The notes: generated from the sequence alone by a model not told the origin. Positions 37,993 through 51,560 are shown, counted from the stretch's first letter. The stretch: 64,000 nucleotides of DNA from Glossina fuscipes (GCF_014805625.2 NW_023998414.1:11634989-11698988), one strand, 5' to 3'. Program-made: numbers and translations.

Positions 37993-38300
37993 TTCCCAAA
38001 AGGGATTAACCTTTTATTAAAATTATTTATTAATTGGAATTTTTAAATAACAGCTACACTTGAGGTATTATAAATTTAGTATGAAAATGAACTGAACTGG
38101 CAAACGAACAAGTTGCCAATAGCTAAAGAGTTGAGTACTCATAGAATGCATATTGATACAAATCTTAAGAAATAGCAGTCGTATTGTGAGCAATGTAAAA
38201 ATTTCAAGTAAACCGCAACAACAAATTCATGTTTAAAAAAAAGCATTCACGTAATCAATATATTAAACGCAAATGAGCTTAGATCTGATGCGATACGAGA

Positions 38301-38336
38301 TTTTCCGCTTTTCCGCTTTTCCGCTTTTCCGCTTTT
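38301..38336. repeat. octanucleotide (TTTTCCGC)4 tract
   Basis: Four and a half perfect 8-base units; very young judging by lack of divergence. Confidence 0.9.
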
Positions 38337-38935
38337 AACATCCGCAAAAATGCTCTATATATTGATATATACATATGTTCAAACCCACGCACCCATTACA
38401 CATGTACATGTGTGTTTATATGCAGAGAAAATGCGTATTCATCAGAATCCTCGAATAGTTGAGTACAAAACTGATTTTGGTCAATAAAACTGACACGTTT
38501 TCAACAAAGCAAAAATACTTTGTAATAATTATATATAGATTCGACAGGCGTGATGGGTATCCAAGATTCCATTTGATGCGATTATCACTTTTCTTATGTT
38601 ACTTCAGTTTCTAATATGTTTTATTTTTTGTTTTGCCTTCAGAAAGTAAACAAACACACACGCAGGCAAAAATATAAGGAACACCAATATAAAGGAATGT
38701 TAACTGCCAAGAAGTAAAACATTATATTCTTCTTCTTTTTTTTTTTTTTTGTTTTGCGTGGAGGGAAATGCAAAGGAAACAAGAGGATACAGAAGAAAAA
38801 GATTGTGACTGCTCGGGGGATATAATACAACAAAAGACGTCATAGCGTACAAGCGTAAAAGAACTGAACGCGTAAAACGAGGGCATTATAACATTATACA
38901 TGTTTTATTTAGCACTTTACTCGCCGACACACATA

Positions 38936-38957
38936 CGTACATACGTACGTATGTACG
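38936..38957. other. perfect 22-bp palindrome
   Basis: CGTACATACGT followed by its exact reverse complement, with no spacer. It arises from ACGT/ACAT words, and no protein site is implied. Confidence 0.8.
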
Positions 38958-39244
38958 ACAACTTTGAAATGAATCAAGGGTATATTGTGTTATGTTTTTG
39001 TTGAAAAGAATGTAAAGTAAACTGTAGCAGTACGCAAACGAAAAGAAGTAACTTGAAAAAAAGAAAAAGAAAAAAAAAAAAAGCAGAACTTTAAGAATGG
39101 CGTTTGTTTAAGGTACGAGCGCATATAGTTACATATATATATGTATGTGTGCATATGGGCAAAGCATAAATGAGGGCGACCCGACAAAAATAATGTATAG
39201 GAAAATTGTATTGCAAATGTTTGTATGTGCGTATATATGTGTGC

Positions 39245-39275
<31 letters not shown>
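39245..39275. repeat. (AT)n microsatellite
   Basis: Perfect AT alternation. Confidence 0.9.
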
Positions 39276-39278
<3 letters not shown>

Positions 39279-39508
39279 GTGTAAATGTTTGCATGTGTTT
39301 GTGTATGCTTGGGTTTATTTGAATTGAATAGAATTGAGACATAACTACCCTTACTGACGGTTAAACATGTTGTCGTAGGTAATGTACATACATATACTTA
39401 TATATTATTATATATATATATATATATATTTGTTTGGGTATTACTTTAAAAGAATTTTTTTTTTTTATGTAGAACATATAAATAATACGCATACATGTAC
39501 GCACATGA

Positions 39509-39542
39509 GTGTGTGTGCGTTTGTGTGTGTGTGTGTGTGTGT
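39509..39542. repeat. (GT)n microsatellite
   Basis: GT alternation with one CG and one TT interruption. Confidence 0.9.
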
Positions 39543-40348
39543 TCAACCATACTTAAAGAAGTGTGTACAATGGTTTATAAAGGCAAACCCTTGACGACCA
39601 TTATGGTAGTAAGCTAAAGCGTATTAGGGTAGGTCGTGGCAAGCTAGCAATCGACACGCAGTGACAGACTTGCGAATCATAAGCTCGGCGCGGACTAAGT
39701 AATACGGCTTAATGATTTTAGGTGCACCCGCAAAATCCTCTCTTAATAGTGCGGGCATTTTTATGCAAGAATAACTAGAAGGGAAAAAAAAAACATTTTG
39801 TGCAGTTATAAAAAAGAAGAAGAAGAAGAAGACACCACGTGTTTCATAAGAAGTCGTTGCGATGCGTATACTAATCTTAGTTAATTGCCACCACGTCACC
39901 AACAAGTGCAACATTAACGCAATTGACGCCATTTTGTCCATGTTTTCGCTTATGAAAGAATTTCAAATGAAGGCAAAAATAATTTTTTTCTTTTCATTTA
40001 TTTTATTTTTATATTTTCGTATCTTATTGTATGCGATATGTTACTCTTTTTTGAAAACAACAACCACGCCCTGATGTAAGCAATATAGCAGTTGGTCGGT
40101 CGAACGGTGTGCATGTGTTATAATGACGGAAGTTGCATTACAGCGTAGACACTCATGCCCACATATAAACATTTATTTGGTTATATTTGCTATTGTGGAT
40201 AAATGTAGATAGATATGTATGTAAGCGTGTATGTCTGTGCGGGGTGTGCAAGGATTTGTTGAAATGCCTTTGATGGCCTTCATATACACCAAAACACAAG
40301 CAACACAATATTTGCTTCGTCGGAGTTTTGTTGAGTGTGTGTTCCTTG

Positions 40349-40410
40349 TTTTTTTTTTTTTTTTTTTTTTCTATTTTTTTATTTTATTTCACTTTTTTTC
40401 CAACCATTTA
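40349..40410. repeat. poly(T)-rich tract
   Basis: About 22 T, then T-rich sequence with A and C interruptions. Confidence 0.85.
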
Positions 40411-40654
40411 TTATGTTGTTTTTCGTAGTTACTGCTGTTATTCGCATTTTTTTTTTTTTTTCTTTTTATAAACAGTGTAAATGTATATATTGGCGTGTGT
40501 GCGTTTTTATTGTCTGCAATAACATGCCGCATGAGGCATGCAACGTGCCCAATGCGACGATAAAAAGTATAAATTTACTTGTTTTTCAAAATGGTCGCAC
40601 TTCGATTGAGTGCATATGTGTGTATGTGTGTTTGTGTGTGTATGCATATATCCA

Positions 40655-40656
<2 letters not shown>

Positions 40657-40691
<35 letters not shown>
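40657..40691. repeat. (AT)n microsatellite
   Basis: AT alternation flanked by GT-rich sequence on both sides. Confidence 0.9.
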
Positions 40692-40695
<4 letters not shown>

Positions 40696-40857
40696 GTGTG
40701 TATGTATGTATATAGGAATAGATGTGTCGTAGTGTTTTGGTGGCACTCAAATATGCTATTGACGTTGATAATGGTAGCAGCCAGTATCTACTCTGACGAC
40801 GCCTACAAGTCGCTAACATTTGCTTACACATACATACACACACATCGCATACACAAA

Positions 40858-40864
<7 letters not shown>

Positions 40865-40897
<33 letters not shown>
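40865..40897. repeat. (AC)n microsatellite
   Basis: AC alternation, preceded by imperfect ACAT/ACAC words from about 40825. Confidence 0.9.
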
Positions 40898-40898
<1 letters not shown>

Positions 40899-42835
40899 AA
40901 TAATATATACACGCACACAAGCAGTTACACATGCACGCAAACTAACACACACCAAAATGCCGTTTTTATGTTCAACATGCACCAACAGTGTCGAATTATC
41001 CTTTTTAAAGTTTTTCAGCTTTCGCCTCCCACTACTGCCACCATCATCATAAACTCTTATTCTTCTTGTTGTTGCTGCCGTTGTTATTGCTTATTGCTGT
41101 TGGCATTTGCTTCCACTACTGATGATGCTGATGCAGCAATGGCATTCGATAGACAACAATATGCTGCTGCTTGACGTAAATTGACTTGTTTTTTGGCACC
41201 AAAATAACAAAGAGACTAAGATGAAAAAGAAGAAGAATAAAAAAGAATAAAGGCAACAAAATAACGTCCTGCCTCACTTCAAAATGGGCTTTTATCAGCA
41301 AATTTTATTACATGCCACGAGTTCTGATGACTGACAATATTACCACCCAAAATGAGTAAGAAATACGATACATAAACGCCGTGATCCGGTGTAAGTATAA
41401 AAATCAGGATCTCTCAAACTTTTCCAACGTAACGTTATTGCATATTAAATTATTATGCAATTATTTACCTTAAATCTCTTTCGCAATGATTTCGCATGAT
41501 TGTTACATTGACATATTATAGTGGCAACCAGCGTTAAAACGAATTTTATTTCAATTAACGAAAGGCGCTTTATTTAAGCATATATATGTATGTATGTGGT
41601 AAATGGATGAGTTATGATAGGATGGTGTAATAAATACGAGATACCATTTACCTGCATCTAGAAATCTAATAATGCCTTTTATATCAGTAAGATGAAGATC
41701 TTTTCTATCTTATCTTCTATGAAGATCTCTTTCATGACAACTTGCATTAGACAAAATCCTGCTCACTTTTACAAAGATCATAAACGCTACGATTTATTTG
41801 ATTTGATATTGATACAAATTTAAAAGATAGTAAGTCACAGTTTCTCTTCGGTCTGCTCTCCAAACTACTGAAAAAATTATATAAAACTTTCATTGGCATG
41901 CTATAGTACCCGCTTTCCCATAGGACTATAAATTACATAAGTCGACTTAGTTTACCTTTCTCGTATCAGTTTGCCTTTGGTAAAGAAACAAACCCTTTTC
42001 CTATGACAAAATTTCCAATAAAATATTTAATCCAAGTAAAATTTTCCCATCAGCGAACAGATTAGTTAAGCTAGTTCATCGGCTTTCGGATGACGATGGG
42101 GCAATCGGGCTAAATGCAGATAGCAAAATGCCAATGTTACATTTACGAGTTTCCGACATTCATAAATTCCAATGCAGCCAAGTAAAGCCCCCTTCTTCTT
42201 CTTTCTAGACAGTCGCGTTAATTTTTGTTTCGTTTTTTTTTTTTTTTTTTAACTGATGTAACGTTTTTTCGTCACTCTTCTACAATTCATATCGAAATTC
42301 GCGGCAACTGCACACAAATGATGTCAGAATGTTAAGTCAGAATCAAAGAAGCGGTCCGCACATGGCCATAATAAAACGTGCTATTAAAGCGCATGAACTC
42401 TACAATTTTTTTCAAGGCGAAAGGCGGAGACCTTGAAAATGTGGCAGGCATAGCATATCCATGCGTGGATTTGATGAAAATCAAACTTTTATTGTACTAA
42501 CTGAGTCAGAGAAATTTCTTCTATCATTGCGCAGTCGATTGGTTTGCCTGTCTGTCTGTCTAACTGTTATTTGCTCATGTTTTTTTTATTTTTAAACTTC
42601 AGATCGCAATTTCCGGCATCTTATTATGTAATTCACTGCACCGCCGCATTGAATATTGATTGGATTGTAGGAAAAAATTTTGTGATTTATATATTTTTGT
42701 GCTTAATAAATCTATGGCCTCATCCGCACGATTTTTTCATCATTCTCTCTCATGTAAATGTTTCTATAGAAAAACGAACCGAAATAGAGCAACAAGACTT
42801 TCCTTAATACAATTATACAAACTGACTTTTCAAGA

Positions 42836-43030
42836 TAAGGTATTGTATGGGTAATGGCAAAAAAAATTGGTCCGATCCGTATCATTTTGAATGGAGCTCG
42901 TCGTTGGACCAAAAGACATCAAAATATCTCATAAATTGCTATCAGTACGTTGAGTGGTAAGAAAGAAAGACGGACAGACATGTTCAGAAAATGATTCTGA
43001 ATCGGTCACTACAATAAAATCTGGATCTTA
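42836..43030 (+). repeat. dispersed fly repeat, copy D (3' part)
   Basis: Contains GGTCCGATCCGTATCATTTTG, CAAAATATCTCATAAATTG and GAAAGACGGACAGACATG in the order expected for the 3' part of the family. No clear GGTATAA tail, so it is truncated or diverged. Confidence 0.5.
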
Positions 43031-44420
43031 AATAAGCCCTTTTGCATATTATATGGATCGGTACAAACTTAATAAATCCTTGCGCCATAAGTAATGTACG
43101 GTAGAGAAGAGTAGCGTAATAAAAACAATTTCGACCATATTGTCATGAAAAGAGTATTTTTACGTAGGGACAATTTGCAATTTTATGTCATGACATTAAG
43201 ATTTGTTTTGGGAAAAGTGGTCAACGCTATTTAGTGTTGGGCTTTGTTCTGAAAAGGATTGAAATATGGGATGCTTCATTTGCCAAATCGATTAACTCCA
43301 TAAACCTAACAGGAAGTTGAGAAAAATGATAAAATATTATAAATAAATTATTTATTATTTTTCAGTGACCAAAACGATTTTGTCATTTAGTGATAACACT
43401 TATTATTAAAGAAATTCGTTTTGGATATGTACAGCGAGGAGCTAATGAAGTGCTTTGCTATTAAAATTTAATAAAATTCCAAAAATGGAATTAATGGAGG
43501 AAAAATGGAGTGAAGCATCCATATGGACATGTAATTCCAACAAGACATATGCGTATTCAAAACCTTAACTGAAAATGTCTATAAGACTATGTCAATCTGA
43601 GAATAAAAATGTATTTAAGCGAAGAAAGTCTTTTTCGTGAGAATAAAATGCTACAAAAAAAAAAAAATTATGCGCATCGATCGATTTGATTACCTTTTTA
43701 CAAAGTTTTAATTCAATTTCTTACTCTACTCTAGAGTTCGTCATTTGTGTTTCTTTCAATCTTATTAATCAGCTTGATTGTTAATATAACTCTTAGAATA
43801 ACACACACGTCTAAATCCCCAAAAGCTATTTATGATAAACACAAGAGTGCGTACATCAATCTGATCTGGATGAGTCTTTCAAATAATCAAAGTTTAAGAA
43901 AAATTATTATTGATTGAGATACGTAGATATTCTTGCAAGTATTTATCGAAGAGATTATCCTTGACTTGTCATCAAGCTATACGGGACCGTGTGGCCTCTA
44001 TAATAAAATCCCTAGTATGAAGAGCATTTTTGGAAATTTCATATATGTTTTCCAAATCGTTTCATTCTCGCATCCACCTACTATTTATATATGGCCATCC
44101 TATTAACGATCCAGCCAATATGGCATTTGTCATTTCGTTTATAGCATCCAGATATTATTATTATATCGATCTAACTGGTATTAAAATAAATCTGTATCGT
44201 TCACTAGATTTGCAATAAATGGCTTATAAGCGTTTGTGAAACATTTATGCTATTTAGTTAATCGCCAAAATATCGGGTAAATAGATTAAAACATCGGTTG
44301 GATCAGTTGGTCTTGCCACGAAATTGATATTCTTTCAAAAATATGTTAGGAGCGCTGGACAGCGATTTGCATAAATTATATTAACATTTTCTTGAAATAG
44401 TCGTCTATTTTTTGGAAACG

Positions 44421-44451
<31 letters not shown>

Positions 44452-44602
44452 ACGAACAAGTAAAAGTCTAAAGATTTATTTTCACATCTAGTTAAACAAT
44501 TTCGTGCTTACGTTATTCGCTAAAATGTTTATAATCGCAAAAGTTAAAAAAAATAAATAAAAATAATACATATATATGTATGTATGTATGCATGCATATA
44601 CA

Positions 44603-44608
<6 letters not shown>

Positions 44609-44639
<31 letters not shown>
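44609..44639. repeat. (AT)n microsatellite
   Basis: Perfect AT alternation. Confidence 0.9.
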
Positions 44640-44641
<2 letters not shown>

Positions 44642-44761
44642 TCTGATGCGTATTTCACTAAACATGTCTTGATAGCCTATGGAAAAAGGGCATCACTTAT
44701 GTTGAAAAGAGTTTGAGAAATTTTTAAGATTTAATGGTTAACAACAATATATATATTTTTC

Positions 44762-44787
44762 GTCTTCTTCTTCTTCTTCTTCTTCTT
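44762..44787. repeat. (TTC)n trinucleotide tract
   Basis: About eight TTC units, then T-rich sequence. Confidence 0.9.
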
Positions 44788-45503
44788 TTTCTTTACAAAA
44801 AACGCATAATATTATCGTAATTTGGTTTCCATTCGCCACTAGTTTACATGCATACATATTCACATAATGGGAATATATTGCGGTAACTGCCATATGCTAC
44901 AAGTTTTCTGGCACGACTCATACCAACTACGTGCATTCTTGAATTGGAATCTATCAGTTGTGTTTCATGTGTTTTTATATAACGTTTTGCTTTTTAAACT
45001 AAAAAGAAGAAGTTGGAAAAGAGAGAAAAAAAAAAACAAAAAAAAAAAAAGGAAAACATTTACTTGTTTTATTAGCAACAGACACAAAACTATCTGTTGC
45101 ACACACATTAAAAAACATGCAATTTTAACTTTGGCCAAGTGGAAAATAAACACTAAACCAAACGTATGCAACACAACAATAACAACAGCAAATCGCTATT
45201 TTTACAGCATTTATCAATTGCTGCATGCACGCTGAATTGTTACTGAATTGCTATGTAGCAAAAATTTGTTGCTTGATGTTGTTGGATTGTTTCTTAAAAA
45301 AATAAATAAATAGTTTTTTCTTTTGGTTTTTGTGCTGCTGAAGATGCCGTATATCGCGCTGAGCATTTAATATTATATAACGTGTATTTAAGTTAGTTGC
45401 CCTTTAACCTCTTTAAGTGTGAAATTTTCTTTTCACAGTCAGTGTGCTGTGTAGCTAATCGTAGCTTTTAAAACAAGCAGCCTGGAAAGCAGCAGGCAAG
45501 ACA

Positions 45504-45545
<42 letters not shown>
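45504..45545. repeat. (AAGC)n tetranucleotide tract
   Basis: About ten perfect CAAG units followed by decayed AAACAGCC units to about 45565. Confidence 0.9.
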
Positions 45546-45693
45546 ACAGCCAAACAGCCAAGCAATCTCTACTGTTGTCGGTTGCTTCGGAGTTGTAGCA
45601 AATTTACTGATAACTAAGAATGCAAGCTTATATTTTATTTAATTGCTTTTACCGGTAGACTCAGCCAACTCAAAAACACACAAATTATGTGAA

Positions 45694-45743
45694 GAAATAT
45701 ATTTATATATATCTATATATATATATTATATATATATATATAT
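45694..45743. repeat. (AT)n microsatellite, interrupted
   Basis: TATA alternation with a TCTA and a TTATA interruption. Confidence 0.85.
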
Positions 45744-48162
45744 GCATATATCTATGTTTATGTGCACATAAGTGCAAATAGGCATGTGAGGTTTCATCCT
45801 ATATTTCACAGATTACCTCTTCTTTCTCCTTGGTTATGGTTTATTTAACGTTAACGTATGTTAATTCGTTTTTAAAATTTCATCTTTTGTTACATATTTT
45901 AAAAGTTTATGCTCAAAAATATATTTGAAAAAATACTTCTTTGAAGAAACGGATTATCCTTTTTTTATATTAGAATTCCTATCATTAAATCTTAAAAACC
46001 GAATTCATTCATTTTGCATCAAATAATTAAAACCAGATGGCGGGGATGTCCATTCCTTTCAAAAGTATTGAAGAACCCGCCACCAGTTTGTCGCCAACAA
46101 CATTGATGTCGTACGAATATGAGAACGGTACGACAATTTAAATTTTCTTTCACACGAAATTCAATCGTTCGCTTATTAATAACATTATAGTTACATCGAC
46201 ATTGCTAAACAACAAAGATATTAAGAGAATAATATAAACGTCTGGCCATAACATCTCATGAAAAATATAATACTTGAGCCTATGTACGCGTTGAAGCGGG
46301 ACCATTTTCTTAGGTCGCCATTTAAGTAAAAGCAAATTCTGTTTGTTAATGCTTGATAGTCGCAAAATAATGATGCGTCGCCAATTTAAAAATAATAATA
46401 ATATAATACTAAGCAATACGTTGAAATTGCATTCGCCGAAACTCGAATTGGAAATCATGTGATATTTACTGGCGTAAGATAATTAAATATGCATTTCTTT
46501 TGCTTTCTTTTCATATGTAAGAAAAGCTAAATGGCAAAAAACATCAACATCAGTTTGCTTTTAATTTTCTATTAGATAAAATAGGTTCAATGAGCGCCTT
46601 CGGACTGCTGTTACACTTCAATCCTGGAACACAAATTTTTCTCACTTTTCCATATAAATATGGTCTTATTGCTTGTTGAACAAAGCCTTTGGGACTCTCT
46701 CTTTCGTTTAGAGTTTTTTGGAGTAAGCTAATGCCACAACATAATCTCAAAGTAAAAACTCCAATACAGATATGTATGTCTTCTGTCTGATCTTTGTCCG
46801 AAGCTCAGGTAGGCATTTTTTCGAAATTAGATGATAGTTGAAATTTTCTCGTAATACATTAATGACGATGCAGAATTTTGTTAAGGTCGTATATCATCCA
46901 AGCCGAAAACGTTTACTTTGTGCCCCCAAAAACGTAGCCACCATATTTCTGCAGCATTCTCCATTGACAGTAGCGGCAATGCCATTTTCACGTTCAAAAA
47001 GAACACCTTTAGCACACACAAGACCACATCCCAACGTTATTTTTATATAGCCATCAAAGCCCCCTTTAAGAACTTGAGATGTGTTTTTTGTTTTTTTCGT
47101 TTACACCAAAAAGGGGCAAAAATCCCTATTTACGAAGCCATTTAAACAAATATTAATTTTAACCCACTTGCGCGAAATATAAGCAGGATTTTGGGCTATA
47201 CAACTATGTATGTGTTGCACTATTTTGAAAAGAAATTTGATCCAAATCTCAGTCGGAGAAGTGTTTGCGATAAACAGGAGTAAGTTTGCATCTGAACGTT
47301 CTGGAAAATGCACAGGAAACCATCCCAAGAACTTTTGCTAATAATTTATCAACTTGAGTCTACGTTATATATATATAGGGAATTAGAGTTCTCTCACTTA
47401 GTTGTTGTGCAACTCCGCTTTACCTTCGCTAAGTTGAGCCCCAACATTTATTTGGCTTCTTTTAATTGCTTGCTTAGCTTATAACAAAGATACATTCTCC
47501 GAACAATTTTTTTATATGAAAGAATTGGAATTTTTTTTATAGGACTTCAAAGTCTTTCACCCTTAGGAGATACAAAAGAGCAAACGGTTAATGGAACATC
47601 TGCAAATGCGTTCCGAATATGAATATAATCATTTGAGTTTACCAAGTTTAGGGCATTGCAACGAATAGAGCTCTAGTGGAAATCAATTTTTTTTTTTCTT
47701 TGGAAAAATACTTAATTTCAACAATTCGGACGTTTAGTGAACGCAAGAAGCTAACGAAAATATCGAAGGGAGCAGTGCCTTCTAATGGATAGCTTTGTGC
47801 AAAATTTCCTTAACGAAATGCTTTAAATACCTTAAACAGTAGTTAGCATTACCATTACTTAAAGCTTTTCATCTTAGGTTTGTCATTATTTTAGTATAAC
47901 AGAGATTATTATCGTTGAAAAGCTATCTAAGCTCTCTTTATCATTTGCTTGCCAATGCACAGAAGAAAAAAAAAAAAAGAAGCAGAAAACATACATTTGA
48001 TTAGTTTTTGCATGTGTCCAATGCATTCATTAAAGGAGCAACTCATGTGTACATTTTCTAATTAAAAAATTGAAATATTCGAAGCACATCGAATAGAAAA
48101 AAAAAAAAAAAAATACATACGATATTTAAAATACACTATAGCTAAAATTATAGAAGTATTAG

Positions 48163-48221
48163 TGATAGTAGTAGTAGTAGTAGTAGTAGCAATAGTAGTA
48201 GTAGTAGTAGTAGAAGTAGTC
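48163..48221. repeat. (GTA)n trinucleotide tract
   Basis: About 19 GTA-type units with one GCA-ATA interruption. Confidence 0.9.
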
Positions 48222-48660
48222 GTAACAGTAGCAGTAATGATAGTACGACTAACAGCAGCAACTACAATAATTGCATGAGTACAATATGAAAACTCATAGA
48301 GTAAAAGGAATGAAGCGTAAAAAAGTATACAACGAAAAAAAAAAATTAAAAAAAATTATATTAAAATCTAGAAAAGGACATAACATGAGGCATTGGTAAG
48401 GATGTGAGACGAAGACAGTCAGTATAGAATGTACCTACATTCATAAATACCAATAATGAAAAACCATTACGCTTCTGTGTACCATGCCCAAGATGCCCAC
48501 TTGTTTCACTAGTATGAACAAACCGTGAACGAGAGAGAGCGGGTGAGAAGAAACGCAAAGGTTCAAGCTCTATACTTTTTTTCGAATAACTTTTACTCGA
48601 ATAACATCCCTCTCGACTAGTTTTCTCTTTTTAAACTACATATAAAAAAAAAAAAAAAAA

Positions 48661-49326
48661 TCAAGTAAGAAAGCTATATATTCGGCGGGGCCGAATCTCG
48701 CATACCCATCACTTTCTCATTCTACACCCCCCACCCAAGTTCTTTTATTTGATTCCCATATTGCTGGTATTATTAAGCAAAAATTTGTTCCACCAGGTCG
48801 CGATGTCCACCACATTCATTTCAGAATTAATCCATTTTTACGCAGATATTCATTTGAGGACTGCACAAAATAGTTTTAAAATAGTTCCGCTGTGTTTATC
48901 CTTTGGTAAATAAGCATAAAACTTTAAAGAAATAAAATGGAGTAGATAAAGAGTAGGAAGCTTCCTAAAGTAAATATCGGAAATATCGGCCTTCCACCTC
49001 TTATAGTTTCTGACCAAAAACCCATAAAGTTTTGCTAAGAAAAACAGAGTTGCATTCAGTTTATGCTCTAACTGTGAGTCTCTACTCTGACCAATTTGAT
49101 CCATTTTCAAGGACAATCTGCGTGCAAGAAGTGCCAATGTGTCTACCAAATTTGAAGTGGACATCTTCACTTTTGCGATCAGGAGAGTGGCCACGTAGAC
49201 GGACGGACATGGATATAGAATATATACGCTTTATAGGGTCTCTGAAGCTTCCTTTTGAGTGTTGCATCATACATCATGAAAAAAGGCAAAATAAGTATAC
49301 CCCCACACTTTAGTGGTGGGTATAAA
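48661..49326 (+). repeat. dispersed fly repeat, copy A (most complete)
   Basis: It starts TCAAGTAAGAAAGCTATA, then TTCGGCGGGGCCGAATCTC and ATACCC, and ends with GTAGACGGACGGACATGG, ATATACGCTTTATAGGGTC, CTTCCTTTTGAGTGTTGC, and a terminal inverted stretch CCCCACACTTTAGTGGTGGG followed by TATAAAA. I know this layout as a common dispersed non-coding family of Brachycera, though I do not assign a database name. The frames across it are not genes. Confidence 0.75.
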
Positions 49327-49769
49327 ATTAAAAAAACAACAATAACAACAACAAACATGTTCTGTATATTTTGTTTTATTTTTAAAATTCAGAATTTTTG
49401 TTTTGTTTTTATTTCTCAATATTGAACGAAAATCTTAACTCTTCAACGTTTTGCGTCTACAATTACTGTAGAGAGCCCTTTCACATGCACATTCATATAT
49501 TCGTATATAAACGTATATATACATACGCATACACAAGCATACATACAAACGCATATACACAACTTTACCTCAAACTCTTTTGCCAATTCTCATCTAGTTA
49601 TCTATCCTTCTGCCACCCACTGTCCCTAGTGAATTTTTTAGTGTTCCTTGTTGTTCATGTTCATTCGACCGTATCCATTGATTGGCAGGACATCTGCACA
49701 TGTCAGTCATTTTTTGTACCGTTTTTTTTTTTCTTTCAATACTATTACATACATACATATATTTTTAAG

Positions 49770-49869
49770 NNNNNNNNNNNNNNNNNNNNNNNNNNNNNNN
49801 NNNNNNNNNNNNNNNNNNNNNNNNNNNNNNNNNNNNNNNNNNNNNNNNNNNNNNNNNNNNNNNNNNNNN
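49770..49869. other. assembly gap of 100 N
   Basis: Exactly 100 N, the usual placeholder for a gap of unknown size, bounded on the right by A and 33 T. A translated frame runs through it as X residues and should be ignored. Confidence 0.99.
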
Positions 49870-49904
<35 letters not shown>

Positions 49905-50215
49905 TTTCTATTTCTGTAATTTTATTTTTTCAACTTTAACTACATTCAGTAATCAACTGTTTATGAGTATGAGTTGTTCTAACATCTCTCGTGCGAACTC
50001 CTCCAGTTTTTCTCCACTTGCTTACACCAGATTGTTATGCTTGTTTTTGCTGTGTCTTTGTTGCATTGTTGTTTTCATTTTAGTGGATGTGGAAGTTGAT
50101 GTTCGCAAAGGTAAAATCAAATTATGCTTCGATATCCTTTCGAATTAAAAGTCTGTGTCATCATCTAAGTAGTACATGTGGATATAACTTAAATTTTGTT
50201 TTCATATATACATAT

Positions 50216-50218
<3 letters not shown>

Positions 50219-50251
<33 letters not shown>
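50219..50251. repeat. (AC)n microsatellite
   Basis: Perfect AC alternation of about 16 units. Confidence 0.95.
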
Positions 50252-50257
<6 letters not shown>

Positions 50258-51304
50258 ATGTGTTTTTGTTAGATTTTATAAGAGAGTTTCTTTTCTTTTT
50301 TTTTTTTATAAATGTGAAAAGATTAAATCTTTTTGTTGTTTCCAAGTTTAATAATATGTTTTGAAAATTGACCGAAATTTAATTTAAAAAAAAAAAACAA
50401 AAAACTAACTCTTCCCTGATTCTCTGAACAAAAGCGTTTTCGAAGGAACTTGTTGTAATGTAAAGCACTTTGCACCTTTAACAAAAAGTTCACTGTATAA
50501 TAATCAGTTCCGAAAATTCCTTGTTTATCCAATGAGCAACGACACTCACCGAAACGTGCTGATTGATAATTCGTTCCTACTGAAGAGGGATTTTAATAGG
50601 CGTCGTAGAGCATGCTCTTAATTAAACTTGAAGTGTTTTATGTCAATTTTTGCAAGGATAAGTCGAGGAACGTTATTAACTGACCTCACACTCTTACTGC
50701 GGTTAAGGATCTCTGTTCCATATTTTTCCATATTGATGTTGATTTAATCTAAATCTTTCACAGTCCTGTGCTGCGATCATCAATATAGAATATAAAAACC
50801 AATTAATATTTTTCGAATATATTAACATTCAAATAATGATTTGAATGCATTTTGTTTTAAACATGCTGGAGCATGTTCACATCAACATATACAAGCCAAG
50901 CAATTATTACACATTTTATTTAATGTAAAAGCTAAGCTAAGATCGGACGATTATGTTCATCTTCCTTGTTACACTTGTAATTCAGATAATTGCGTTGAAC
51001 CGTCAGAAAAGACTTTCAATTGAATGTCTATTCAACGGCTTCAGTTTATTCGGATCACAACAGTTCAGGCGTCTAATAGGCAAAGTAATCACAAAATTAC
51101 ATTTCTTTGGAAATGAGTTTTTTTTTTTTTGTTTTAATGAGAAAACTTTACAACAAATAAAATTTGTGAGGTTAAAAACCATGAAGCGGTCAGTGGATCC
51201 ACTTCTAATTAGTAGAAGAGCACGAAATAATAATTTGATTCTTCTACGCCTTACATCATCTGCGCAAGGTAGAAGGCTTTGCAACACTCAGAAAAACTTG
51301 AGAT

Positions 51305-51560
51305 AAAATCACTTACTGTCCGTCTGTCCATCTTACTTCCTTGTGTTCAACCTAGAGACCACAATTTTTGAGATATTTTGGTGAAATTTGATTCGTCGAC
51401 ATGCTTTGTCTCAACGCAAAACTCTATTGAGAATGTTCCAAAATGGACCATATCTCTGACCATTTCCCATATGCTACCTTATTTTGGACAGTCTTCATAT
51501 GAATATCTCTGCCAATAAAGCGTTTTTACCTCTTTAGGTTCGAACTTTCCTGATTTTATT
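51305..51560 (-). repeat. dispersed fly repeat, copy E (inverted, 3' part)
   Basis: Read on the minus strand: GGTAGCATATGGGAAATGGT, GGTCCATTTTGGAACATTC, CACCAAAATATCTCAAAAATT, then GATGGACAGACGGACAG. This follows the order of the 3' part of copies A, C and D. Stops and divergence rule out coding. Confidence 0.5.

Larger units (their letters stand above)
36545..42835. other. non-coding DNA with dense simple repeats
   Basis: No gene recognised. It is the densest microsatellite region of the window (37171-41100); the main blocks are listed separately. Confidence 0.55.
43031..48660. other. non-coding DNA with simple repeats
   Basis: No gene recognised. Frames around 46550-47330 are open on both strands for short distances but carry no motif I know. 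Confidence 0.55.
49327..51304. other. non-coding DNA around an assembly gap
   Basis: T-rich sequence with ACATAC words before the gap, poly(T) after it, and an (AC)n tract at 50219-50251. The frame at 50953-51306 is open on both strands for about 290 bases but shows no known motif. Confidence 0.55.

Noticed and set aside
40579..41052. 157-codon frame with Ile-Tyr and Thr-His repeats
   Set aside because: Translation of (AT)n and (AC)n microsatellites.
46550..47328. Cluster of short frames on both strands
   Set aside because: Tried against mariner, Tc1 and reverse transcriptase motifs by eye; none fits in order.
49398..50148. Frames of 166-173 codons crossing the N gap
   Set aside because: They are extended only by N bases and poly(T).
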